Shown in pieces: positions 11,641-22,582 of a stretch of 64,000 bases of DNA. The position numbers were made by a program, and so were the translations under genes. The stretch covers positions 138,730,849 through 138,794,848 of the forward strand of contig NC_081410.1 of the NCBI RefSeq assembly GCF_030272615.1, read 5' to 3'. The notes beneath the pieces are model-generated. The model had not been told where the DNA came from and ran no database searches. It saw only the letters and a list, made by a program, of their open reading frames with translations. The stretch's first letter is position 1. Each line of letters opens with the position of its first letter. Source of the stretch: Cryptomeria japonica (Eukaryota > Streptophyta > Pinopsida > Cupressales > Cupressaceae).

Positions 11641-12327
11641 GCTTCATTATCAAATAAAATAATGTAATATATGAATTGACATTCATCATACAAAAATTGA
11701 GCCTTTGGATCATCACAAGGAAAATGATGAACTTAGATTTAAGTTCAAGTTGCAAAATGACTCGTTGTTTTCCTATAGGAATAGTGGCTTGAGACCAATC
11801 CATCTTTATCTCACCTCCTAATTCTCTATAGAATGTATGACTTAGTAACATGCCATAGCTTGCAAGGATATCAACTATTAGAATAGTTAGCTTGATTCTT
11901 TTATTCAGGTGAGCAGCAAGGACTGCTTGAGCATCTTTGATCTATCCTAATAGGGGTATTTGCATGGAGTCCATTGAATAACATCTGCCAAAGTTTTTTG
12001 TCAAGGATAACCCCAACGCTTTGGCTACTACAGATGGCATGATATTATTTGGTGCACCTGAGTCTATAATACAGTTGTTTAATTTATGACCATTTATGAA
12101 CAATGATATATAAAAAGGCTCAGGTTTTGACTCAAGAACAGACAAAGTATCATCAGTTTGGAGGGTAGTTATTTCAAGGGTCACTTCACGAGTAATAGGA
12201 TGGGTTGACACGTCACTTTGGGAAGACAATGTAGCATTTACTGACTGTTGTGCCCTATTAGCTTGTAATACATTATTTCTTTTTACAAACTTAACTATTT
12301 TATCCAATTCTTTGGGATTTAATTTAA
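11641..12327 (-). pseudogene. Tat-B protease region
   Basis: Aspartic protease with the catalytic motif IIDSGAPNNIMP near 12060, followed by KALGLSL and, after a stop at 11942, the YGMLLSHTF and DWSQATIP blocks typical of gypsy proteases. The upstream part of the frame (KRNNVLQANR) looks like the end of gag. Upstream of about 12328 the frame enters foreign LTR sequence, so the first residues of this ORF are not part of the original protein. Confidence 0.78.
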
Positions 12328-13733
12328 ACCGGTTTGACAGCAAACACTTCAAAAGACTGGCTGACAGAGATACCGGTTTAAAATAGAGTACAACCGGTAA
12401 AGCTAAGAATGTCTGAGACAAGCATTAACCAGTTACTCACTTAGCCTTTCATTCAACTAGAGACTACACTACCATTTCACCCTTATGCATAAACAGGTGA
12501 TCTATCATCAGATCATAATAACAACTAGTTCAACATGTTTTATTGACAAGCATAAAACACAGAACCATCATATGCTTGACAAACAATAGCAAAGCATCAC
12601 AAGATAAAAGCATCACACATGACACACAAATTTCTCACGTGGAAACCCAACTAGGAAAAACCACGGTGGGGATGAATACCCACAAGCTATTTTTGAACTC
12701 TTTGGAAGTCCGCTCTATTAGGAGCCTTGTCCGGTTAGAGACATTACAATAGGTTCTGCTAGGAACCGATCCTGTTAGAGATCACCTGGTTAAGGGATGG
12801 CTACAATACCGGATTAAGGGTTAAACCCTATTAAAGGTTACCTTATTAGAGGATTTCAAGAACTCAATAGCTAAAGGACTTCAAGCTCAATAGCTTAGAG
12901 TTACCCTGTTAAAGGATTTACAGCAAGCCATTTAAGGCTACCCTGTTAAGGGATTTTCCAACTGTTGAGGTGGTTAAAGATCAATAGGTATTACAATGAT
13001 CTAGTAACAGTACTCAATGCCAATGCAGATCCACTTAAGCTCATCTTTTCCTTCTGCAAGTATCACTTCTCTCCTTTTGGTCTGGCAAGAATCACGTATC
13101 CCTTCTCTTGGATACGCACACACAACTTTTGCCAACAACCCTAGAAAGAGTCACAACATCGACCTTATAGAAAACAGTTAGGTCGATAGCATAAACCCTA
13201 AACCCTAAACCTAATTGGTTAAGGAATTCAAATGGTTCAATCCTGACCGTTGAGCATACTGCATTAATCTCCATCGTTCATTTTCCATCGTTTTCATGGC
13301 GGTTGATAACCCATCACATGTTATCACCGTTTTACAGTCTTCTCATATTCTCGAGGTAGATAGGCAAGATCTTCTACATGCACGATCCTTCATGCACACA
13401 AGGCTTACGTGGCAACACGATCTTGTTCTTTGTTATCATGCTAACTCATCGCACAAAGTCACCAGTTGAGCCACAGAGGCTTGAAGCACTTCAACCGGAA
13501 ACCCTAAAGTTGAGCCTACCAACCGGTAGTCATACAACGCTTCCATGTGTCGGTTCCCATAACCATATGTTGGTTCACCTTGAATAAGCACACCACTTCA
13601 TTTTGGCACAAATGTCGGTTCACAGTGTTATACTGGTTCTCACATATGTCGGTTCACACTTCTGCAACATATTGACATCAATGACAACATACAATGTCAT
13701 TATGTCCTCATACCGGTTCACATAATGCCAACA
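12328..13733 (-). repeat. LTR-D, reverse orientation, truncated at one end, inserted in Tat-B
   Basis: The sequence is the reverse complement of the same LTR family as the solo LTR at 41770-43086. Shared blocks include repeated 'gaggtaacc / taacaggg' phrases, the CCACCGTGGTTTTTCC core and the CCACGTG that follows it. The LTR start (TGTTGG on the minus strand) is intact at 13733. The other end is missing: there is no C-rich tract or CATCA end, and the junction with Tat-B near 12328 is uncertain by about 40 bp. The insertion coincides with loss of the Tat-B gag. Confidence 0.7.
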
Positions 13734-13918
13734 AATTTTGGTTATGCAATTCTTGAAAAACAAAGTCAACTATCCCTTCTTGCCTTTGAGACCTAGTATA
13801 TCTTCTTGACTCCAGTCCGTCTATAATGAAAAACTTTGATGGCACCCAAAAAGATTCTTAAAAATTGACAATCCAATTCTTGATATCCTGTAACCAAGCG
13901 ACCAGTCTTGTGATTCGA

Positions 13919-13937
13919 GTCCCCAGCAAAGTCGCCA
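13919..13937 (-). other. Tat-B primer binding site (tRNA-Arg)
   Basis: On the minus strand the sequence TGGCGACTTTGCTGGGGAC starts 6 bases after the LTR end. It is complementary, with one or two mismatches, to the 3' end of a plant tRNA-Arg ending in AGTCGCCA. Ogre and related Tat elements are known to use tRNA-Arg. This fixes the minus orientation and identifies 13944-23967 as the 5' LTR. Confidence 0.85.
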
Positions 13938-13968
13938 AAAATCTGTTGGTTAACAGATTTACTCTTTC

Positions 13969-13972
<4 letters not shown>

Positions 13973-14043
<71 letters not shown>
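13973..14043. repeat. (TA)n microsatellite in Tat-B 5' LTR
   Basis: About 70 bp of pure TA dinucleotide repeats at the position equivalent to 4811-4851. Confidence 0.95.
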
Positions 14044-14046
<3 letters not shown>

Positions 14047-15852
14047 ACTTGTTCACACCCCTTATGAAAGGAAAGCAAATGAACCAATAGTTGGGTGAGC
14101 CGAATTGAGGTTCATCCTTTGCATTAGAGGGCAGCTCCTCATGAGATTTGCAATGAATTTTTATGCAGTTAATTTAGAAACGAATACACTTTTCACCAAA
14201 AAGCGAGAAAGGATTTCGCATTCATTTATCAACACAAAAGAATGCTACAAAAGATCTATTTATAAGTGTAAAGCTCATAGACTTTTACTTCCGCATATAT
14301 TCATTCAATAAACTCAAAATAAAGTAAACTCAAAGTAGTGTAAATGTTGATTGACTCTCGCTCATGCCTCACAGGACAAGGGGGATCAGTGTCATTTAAA
14401 CAACAATGAAATTTTTTGTAAACAATGAAAATCAATGAATTCACAAACATAGAAAGCATTGGCAATGAAATGACATATTTTGCACATCAGCATACATCCC
14501 AACAGAGATCGTTAATCATTCAAACACATAGATTTTAAGATTGCATCAAAATAGCATTTCATTCAAGTACTTGAAATATTATTTCTAAGAAATTCAAGGA
14601 AAATCAAATATATTCCTCCAAATCAAAGTTTATTGAGCCTTAACAAAGCTTGCTTTTTTTACATATATAGCCTACAGGCCAATAGTTTGTTTGGAAATAA
14701 CCCTAAACCTTTTAACTCTAACCTAGAGTCAAAAAGAAACCGACTCTTTTGAATTCTATAAAACTAAATAAACAAAGGCCGCAAATAGGACGACAGTTCA
14801 TTCGTTAGCCGATCAGGACTCCATCATGCAAGAAGTGGTCGTTGAATTGTCCTTCTTTTCCATGGCACCACGCACATTATGGCACTCCAGATGCACCATT
14901 GATAAATTCTAGATAATCTAAAAGTATGGGAGTCCGATGTATAGGATGTGTTGCTTCCACACTTCCTTGTCCATGTTCACCTGCATAACCTTTGCTTTAT
15001 GTGCCTCCAAGTGATCAAAGCAGACTATCAACATCAACTCTATCCTCCACACTTTTGAAAATTCATTGGTGGTCGGAGATTTCATTTCTTTTACAAGCCG
15101 CACTCTTTCTTTGAAGATCTTGGCCATATCTTCAGCGGCTTCAATTGTTTGTCCATCCTCCTTCATGAGTCGTATATCAATGCACTTTAAATCCTTTTGC
15201 ATTGTATCAATCATATCCTTCAACTCTTTAAGTAATTCAGAAGATTCCTCATGGCCTTGCCTAATAATAGATTTCTCCATTCAACATTCTTTCTTGACAC
15301 ATAAAGCACATTATCATCTAGATTTTCCACTGGTTTCTTAGTTAGGAATTTCATCACACCAAACTTTTGCACATCATTCATTTGAGCCAAGATTGCACCC
15401 ATTTGGGTCTTTCCTTCTCCCATGCAATAGTTTCTAGCTCTAGTTCTTTGCTCATAGTTATGGTGTCTTCATATACTTTAACTAGGCTGGCAATGTAGTT
15501 TGAACCTTGTTGTACAATAGAATCAAGCTATTTATCAAATATTTCAGCTATCATGTGGCTCCTCTAGACTTGATCTAATAGATTCTAGTTCACTAGTGAT
15601 TTGGGGTCAAAGGACAATGTCATCTGAGATAATCGTTGAGGGCTTGGATGATGTATGGCGTTAATGTATTATGCCATTTGGGTGACAACCTATTTCAGCC
15701 CCTTCTTGTCTTTTGCATCCTTCCAAGACCTGGGTATCATCCTATTTGTGGAGGATTCCAGGTATTTAGCATCTACCGCCCTTGAAGTAACTCCTAAATC
15801 AATTTTCTCCATAGTAAAATCATCTTCAATGGCCTTCTTTGAATCTCTACCT

Positions 15853-16918
15853 TGTTGGTATTTTGGTATGGTTTTGTCATTGATGTCAACACCTACTAAA
15901 CACTTATCAACTTTGGCACTTTGTAGAATCAGCAACATTCACTGGCAAGCAAGTGACTCATGCACAGTCACTGGTATCTGGTACACCGGCAAGTTATAAT
16001 GATCATCGGCACTTGGAATAATATGGAAAACACTTGGTTATGTCGAAGACATTGTGTGGACACTTTGTTTTGAAGTTTTATTTATTGGTACATTAGCATT
16101 TGCATATTTGTTGTTACCGACAAATAAGTCCAAGTCACACTGGCAAGTTTATCTTTTATAGATCAACACAGCACGCTAAGGAGATGATTAATTGTTGTTG
16201 TAAATGCATTAAGTCGACATGTTGAATCAGTTATTGCATCGGATATTGTATTGTTTGTAAAATGTTTTTATTGTAATATCTTGTAGAGCCGACCTACTAA
16301 AATTGATCTTAGGGTATGGTATAAATGTAAGATCTTATTTGTAAGATCAAAAAGAAAAAAGATGTGAAAAAGGATTGTGCGAAGGTATATGAGAGAATAA
16401 GAAGAGCTATACACGCAGACATCATTTGAAGATTGAAGGAGGGTTTTTGTGAAGACAATCAGAACTACACCGGTACTGAATCCATCATATGAAGATGCTA
16501 TTTTGTGCAGTACATTCTTATTGGATTTAACCATCCAACTGTAGTCAGTGTGACTCCTATTTTGTGATTGAGCAGTGAGCTCTAGGCGCTTGGCCTTTCT
16601 GCATGTGCAGACCCCATTTATGTACACTTACTATCTATAGTAGTATCATCTGATTGTGGGTAAGGTTTCCCACTGTGGTTTTTCCCCTTACAGGGTTTCC
16701 ATGTACAAATATTAGTGTTGTGTTATGGATGACTTTGTATTTATGTTTCATGCACTAATCCTTACCGGTATAGCAATTAACTGTTAAAACTATCTATCGG
16801 TTTATTAAATTGGTTTACTGGTATTAAACATTAAGTTGGTTAAGTAGTTTTGGTTTGAATTTATTTGACAACCGATTCACCCCCCCCCCCCCCTCTCAGT
16901 TGCCTTCGGGACCTAACA
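15853..16918 (+). repeat. Copia-1 5' LTR
   Basis: A direct repeat of 21520-22582. A TATA box (TATAAAT) lies at 16320-16326, followed by the palindrome TAAGATCTTA. A GTGGG...CCCAC stem with the GTGGTTTTTCCC core lies at 16656-16710, and a run of 14 C at 16880-16893 close to the end. The target duplication TACCT is at 15848-15852. Confidence 0.93.
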
Positions 16919-16920
16919 AT

Positions 16921-16933
16921 TGGTATCAAAGCC
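16921..16933 (+). other. Copia-1 primer binding site (tRNA-iMet)
   Basis: TGGTATCAAAGCC starts two bases after the 5' LTR. It matches the complement of the plant initiator tRNA-Met 3' end (TGGTATCAGAGC) with one change. Confidence 0.92.
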
Positions 16934-16974
16934 TAGTCCTCTTTTGTAGAAGTTTAGCAGCTTGAGGAGATCCA

Positions 16975-18090
16975 ATGTCTACTAACTATTTCAGGAAGGA
17001 CAATCCTAAACTTGATGGAACCAACTATGGCATATGGAATATCAGAATGGAGACACATCTAAATTGCATTGGAAAGGACATCTGGGATGTTACAAAGAAT
17101 GGTTATACTGCTCCTACTCAGAGTCAGCCCACTCCACCCAACTTGACTAAAGATGAGGAAAATTATTGCAAAGCAAGAGAATCACTTTTGAGTGCATTAT
17201 CAGATAAACAAATCATGGGACTATCAGATAGGTCTATTGCTAAAGCTATTTGGGATCATTTGGAAACATTGAATGAATGAGATTCCACAGTCAAAATTGC
17301 AAAACTTGAAAGCTTCCGGGTCAGGTATGAACATCTAAAAATGGAAGAAGATGAAAGGATTTCTACTTTTATGGAAAGAGTAGATGAGATTGTTTTGGGC
17401 ATTATATGTTGTGGAGGAACCTTAAGTGAGGATGAAATTGTTTCAAAAGTTTTAAGAGGATTGCCACTGGCATATAAAATGAAAGTCACTACTATAAATG
17501 AGTTAAGAACAATGCCTAATACATCAGTAACTAGGGATACATTGATTGGGAAACTTTCAGCTTTTGAAATTGAAGAATTTGGTCCTGTTGCTACTATAAA
17601 GATAGATTTGGCCTTTAAAGCATCAACATCATCTGCTCCATCATTTGACAAATCTGATTGGAAAGCCTTTTATGCAAGAGAACTTGAAGAAAGCAGGAAA
17701 TAAAATGAAGAACTTGAAGAACTTGAAACACTATTTGCAAGGAAAATGCCTAAAGGTCTAGTTGGAAGTAAGTATGAAGGTAAAGCACCCTTTAAATGTT
17801 TTAACTACAATAAGATTGTTCATATGGCTTCAAGATGCCCTAATAGACATGCTATACTAAGAGAAGAAGCTAGAAGAATATACAATCCTAACCCTGAATA
17901 TCAGAGATACAAATTTAAGAAGAATAAAGACAAATATTGTTACATTAATGATGAAGGTGTGACGGATGATTCTGATGAGGATCCGATAGACAATGGATGG
18001 GTTTTTGTTGCTATAATAGAAGATCAATTGACACCTACTACTCAACTGATAGTACAAGCCTTGGCAGCTAAAGTTAAAGTAAAGGATTAA
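16975..18090 (+). pseudogene. Copia-1 gag
   Basis: The ATG at 16975 opens a capsid-type protein with KLDGTNYGIWNIRMETHL (UBN2-type copia gag), FMERVDEIV, the VLRGLPLAYKMKV block and a zinc knuckle near 17800. The knuckle is damaged: it reads CFNYNKIVHMASRC, with Tyr for the second Cys and Val for the Gly. In-frame stops TGA 17278, TAA 17701 and TAA 18088 break it. The Copia-2 copy has GGT, GAG and GAA at the corresponding codons. Confidence 0.88.
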
Positions 18091-19463
18091 TCGATCAATG
18101 ATTCAGGATGCTCACATCATATGACAAGAGACAAAGGTAAATTCTTGAACTTTCAAGAATACAATGGAGGCTTAGTGAGATTTGGAGATGACAAAACTTG
18201 TTTAATAAAAGGTAAGGGTACAATATCTCTTGATGCTAAGCATAACACTGACAATGTTTACTATGTTGAAGGATTAAAGCACAATCTTTTGAGTGTTGGT
18301 CAATTAGTTGAAAAAGGATTTCAGTTACAGTTCAAAAATGGAAAATGCAAAATCATGAATAGAACTGGTTTGGAAATTGCAACCGATAATCAGACTATAG
18401 TTAATATCTTTCATTTAAATAACAATGAAAAGACATGCTTAATTGCACATATTGATGAAAGTTGGTTATGGCATAAGAGACTCTGTCATGTAAACTTTGA
18501 TTGCATGGTGAAAATCAGTACTACTAAGGTAGTTAGAGATTTACCTAAAATTGTCAAACCTCATAATACAGTATGTAAGGAATGTCAATTTGGAAAACAA
18601 GTTAGAGCTAGTTTCAAAAGTATTCCAGAAAAATCCAATAATGCTCTTGATTTAATTCACACTGATTTATGTGGTCCAGCTAGAACTAAAAGCTTACAAG
18701 GTGATAGATATTTCATGCTAATCATTGATGACTATTCTAGAATGTGTTGGGTTACTTTTCTCAGAGAAAAATCAGAAGCACTGGGAAAGTTCAAACTGTT
18801 CAAAGCAATGGTAGAAAATGAAACTAGTAAGAAAATCGAATGTCTAAGATCAGATCAAGGAGGAAAATTTACATCTAAAGAGTTTAATACATTCTGTAAA
18901 GTAAATGGAATCATAAGACAACTATCAGCACCTCGGACACCACAACAGATGGAGTTGTTGAAAGGAAAAATAGAACTATCTTGGATGCAGCAAGAAGTAT
19001 GTTATCAGAAGAAAACCTACCACATGTATATTGGAGAGAGGCAGTCAGTACAGCAGTCTATACATTCAAAAAAGTTCACATCAAAGGTGAAATCGGTAAG
19101 ACCCCTCATGAACTATAGTTTGGTATTACTCCTACTCTTAAATATTTTAAAATTTTTGGAAGTAAATGTTATATCAGAAGAGATGAGTATATTGGCAAAT
19201 TTGATCCAAGAAGTGATGAAGGAATATTTCTTGGTTATTCATCTAAGAGCAAGGCATATAGATGTTTTAACAAAAGATTGCAGAAAATTGTTGGAAGTAC
19301 AAATGTAAATATTGATGAACAATTCAGAGGAACTTCAAGGTATATAGACTCTGAACCGGCAATAGAAATTTTGACAAATGAACCTACATTGAATCCACCG
19401 GTACAGAATGAAGATCCAGTTACCCTGGTATCATATGAGGATTCCACAGTAACTGAGGAATAG
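18091..19463 (+). pseudogene. Copia-1 protease and integrase
   Basis: The protease site NDSGCSHHMT comes right after the stop at 18088. Next come a GAG-pre-integrase region (HKRLCHVNFDC...CKECQFGK) and the integrase core with HTDLCGP (Asp) and LRSDQGG (Asp). A one-base deletion at about 18949, in the PQQNGVVERK block, throws the catalytic Glu out of frame. After it the frame continues through YWREAVSTA, IGKTPHEL, a TAG at 19116 in place of TGG, and KIFGSKCYIR...DEGIFLGY. Confidence 0.9.
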
Positions 19464-21128
19464 CAGTAAACAAAGACACCTCGGTATGTAAGACTGAATC
19501 ATTCTGAAGATCAGATAATTGGAAACAAGTTTAAAGGAGTTATGATAAGAAGAAGATTGGCAAATGAAGAGGTATGTCTTATTTCTCAAATTGAACCATC
19601 ATCAGTTAATGAGTCATATGAAGATAAATTTTCGATTAAAGCTATGGAAGAAGAATTAGAACAAATTGAGAAAAACAACACTTGGACATTAGTTTCCCAG
19701 CCTAAAGATAAAAAAGTAATTGGAACCAAATGGGTATTCAGAAACAAACTTAATGAAGATGGTAAGGTTGTCAGAAATAAAGCAAGACTAGTGTGTAAGG
19801 GATATTCTTAGAAAAAAGGAATTGATTACAATGAAACCTTTGCACCGGTATCTAGAATTGAGGCAATCGGATTATTTTTGGCTTTTGCAGCACATAAGAA
19901 CTACAAAGTATATCAAATGGATATTAAATGTGCATTTTTGAATGGAGATCTTGAAGAAGAAGTGTACATTGAACAACTTGATGGATTTTCTTTGACAGAT
20001 AACAAAGATGTGGTTTGCAGGTTAAGAAAAGTTTTGTATGGATTGAAGCAAGCTCCAAGAGCTTGGTATGCAAGATTAGATAAGTATCTATTAAAGATTG
20101 GTTTTACTAAAGGGAATGCAGACAACAATTTATACTATAAAGTGACTAATGATGAAATCTTGATTGTAGAAGTATTTTTTGATGATATAATCTTTGGAGG
20201 AGAAGATGGATTATGTAAAGAATTTTCTATTAAAATGCAGCAAGAATTTGAAATGTCTATGATTGGAGAAATAAAATTCTTTTTAGGATTGCAGATTTCA
20301 CAGACTGATAAAGGTATATTCTTGAGTCAATCTTAGTACTTAAAAGAGTTACTAAATAAGTTTGGGATGGAGAACTCTAAACTGGTAAGCACACCTATGA
20401 CAACAAATGACAAATTATCACTAAGGGATGAATCTACACCTGCTAATCCAACTAGATACAAATCTATGATAGGAGGTTTACTGTATTTGACACAAACCAG
20501 ACCTAATATTATGAATGCAGTATGTATTGTTTCAAGATTTCAAAGTAATCCTAGAGAAAATCATGAATCAACAGTAAAAAGGATTTTCCAGTACTTACAA
20601 GGCACGATAGATCTTGGATTATGGTATCCTAGAGATAAAAACTTTGAATTATGTGCATACACAGATGCAAATTGGGCAAGAGATGTGGATGATAGAAAAA
20701 GCACCACCAGCGGAGCATTCTTTCTTGGAAACAGACTAGTTCCTTGGTTGAGTAAGAAACAAAGTTGTAAATCTTTATCAATAGTAGAATCAGAATATGT
20801 TGCAGCAGCAACTAACTATACACAAATACTATGGCTTAAGCAAATGTTGAAAGACATAAAGGTAAAATGCAAGGAACCTATTACTATCTATTGTGATAGC
20901 ACTGTAGCAATTGATATATCCAAGAATCCGGTATTACATTCTAAAACCAAACATGTTTCTATCAAACTGAATTTTTTAAGAGAAAATGTTGAAGCAAAGG
21001 AAATAAAACTGGTTTATGTGAATACTAAAGAGCATATTGCAGATAACTTTACTAAACCCCTGCCTAAGGAGACTTTTGAATATCTTAGAGATCAGCTTGG
21101 GGTCATACTCCCACCGATAGAGACTTAG
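19464..21128 (+). pseudogene. Copia-1 reverse transcriptase and RNase H
   Basis: RT blocks in order: GTKWVFRNKLNEDG, KARLVCKGYS followed by a TAG at 19809 where Gln is expected, QMDIKCAFLNGDLEEEVY, GLKQAPRAWYARLD and the active site VFFDDIIFGG near 20185. Phe for Tyr is shared with Copia-2, so it is probably native to the family. A stop lies at 20334. RNase H follows, with acidic residues visible in YTDANWA, VESEYVAAA and YCDSTVAI, and an HSKTKHVSIK block. The ORF ends at 21128. This is the best-preserved copia pol in the window. Confidence 0.92.
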
Positions 21129-21507
21129 AAAGTTGATGATTGTCATCAACCGGTAGAATTAACAAAGAAATCTTTTTTTCGGCTTTGATGGGAAGCTACT
21201 TCTCAGAGGGAGTAGTTGGTATACTAAATTGATTGGTATTTTGTATATGAACTTGGCTTGGTAAGATGTTTTTGGTAAGAACTTTGGCAATTGATGTCAA
21301 AAGGGGAGAGATTGGTATGGTAAAACACAAGGAAAAGACATGTTGCACCCAGTAGGAGAGATTGTTGTTTGGGAGAGATTATTACTCTCTGTATCTGTAT
21401 TTTGATTTCTAGTTATGATCTCTTTTTGGAGATTGTTGGTTTTTGGTATTTGGCATTTCTGTTTTGACACTTTGATGTTTTTTCCAACTTGTGTTGCCAT
21501 CAATGCC

Positions 21508-21519
21508 AAAGGGGGAGAT
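21508..21519 (+). other. Copia-1 polypurine tract
   Basis: AAAGGGGGAGAT ends exactly at the 3' LTR start. Similar purine runs lie at about 21299-21312 and 21352-21380. Several tracts before the 3' LTR are typical of Sireviruses. Confidence 0.85.
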
Positions 21520-22582
21520 TGTTGGTATTTTGGTATGGTTTTGTCATTGATGTCAACACCTACTAAACACTTATCAACTTTGGCACTTTGGAGAATCAGC
21601 AGCATTCACTGGCAAGCAAGTGACTCATGCACAGTCATCGGTATCTGGTACACCGGCAAGTTATAATGATCATCGGCACTTGGAATAATATGGAAAACAC
21701 TTGGTTATGTTGAAGACATTGTGTGCACACTCTGTTTTGAAGTTTTGTTTATTGGTACATTAGCATTTGCATATTTGTCGTTACCGACAAATAGGTCCAG
21801 GTTACACCGACAAGTTTATCTTTTCCAAATTAGCACGACACGCTAAGGAGATGATTAATTATTGTTGTAAATGCATTAAGCCGACATGTTGAATTGGTTA
21901 TTGCATCGGATATTGTATTGTTTGTAAAATGTTTTTATTGTAATATCTTGTAGAGCCGACCTACTAAAATTGGCCTTAGGGTATGGTATAAATGTAAGAT
22001 CTTATTTGTAAGATCAAAAAGAAAAAAGATGTGAAAAGGATTGTGTGAAGGTATATGCGAGAATAAGCAGAGCTATACATGTAGACAACATTTGAAGATT
22101 GAAGGAGGGTTTTTGTGAAGACAATCAGAACTACACCGGTACTGAATCTAGCATATGAAGATGCTATTTTGTGTAGTACATTCTTATTGGATTTAACCAT
22201 CCAACTATAGTCAGTGTGACTCCCATTTTGTGATTGAGAAGTGAGCTCTAGGTGCTTGGCCTTTCTGCATGTGCAGACCCTATTTATGTACACTTACTAT
22301 CTATAGTAGTATCATCTAATTGTGGGTAAGGTTTCCCACCATGGTTTTTCCCCTTACAGGGTTTCCATGTACAAATATTGGTGTTATGTGTTGTGGATGA
22401 CTTTGTCTTTATGTTTCATGCACTAATCCTTACTGGTATAGCAATTAACTGTTAAAACTATCTTTCGGCTTATTAAACCGGTTTACCGGTATTAAGCATT
22501 AAGTTGGTTAAGCAATTTTAGTTTGAATTTATTTGACAACTGATTCACCCCCCCCCCTCTGAGTTGCCTCTGGGACCTAACA
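21520..22582 (+). repeat. Copia-1 3' LTR
   Basis: The partner of the 5' LTR, from TGTTGG to CTAACA, with a TATA box at 21987-21993, the conserved stem and core at 22321-22375 and a 10-C run at 22548-22557. It is followed by TAGCT (22583-22587), the altered second copy of the target duplication. Confidence 0.93.

Larger units (their letters stand above)
15853..22582 (+). mobile_element. Copia-1: nearly complete Sirevirus-like Ty1/copia element
   Basis: LTRs of 1066 and 1063 bp look almost identical by eye, with TGTTGG...CTAACA ends, a tRNA-iMet primer site, a polypurine tract and the copia domain order gag-PR-IN-RT-RH. It is flanked by TACCT / TAGCT, a 5-bp target duplication with one change; the uninterrupted Tat-B LTR reads TACCT there. 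The coding region has one frameshift (at about 18949) and eight premature in-frame stops (17278, 17701, 18088, 19116, 19461, 19467, 19809, 20334). Purine-rich repeats before the 3' LTR and the AAAGGGGGAGAT tract suggest the Sirevirus lineage. It is one of the youngest insertions, three levels deep. Confidence 0.93.

Noticed and set aside
13905-13937. A sequence ending in AGTCGCCA that looks like the 3' half of a tRNA gene
   Set aside because: It is the complement of a primer binding site, placed 6 bases from an LTR end; there is no 5' half or cloverleaf.
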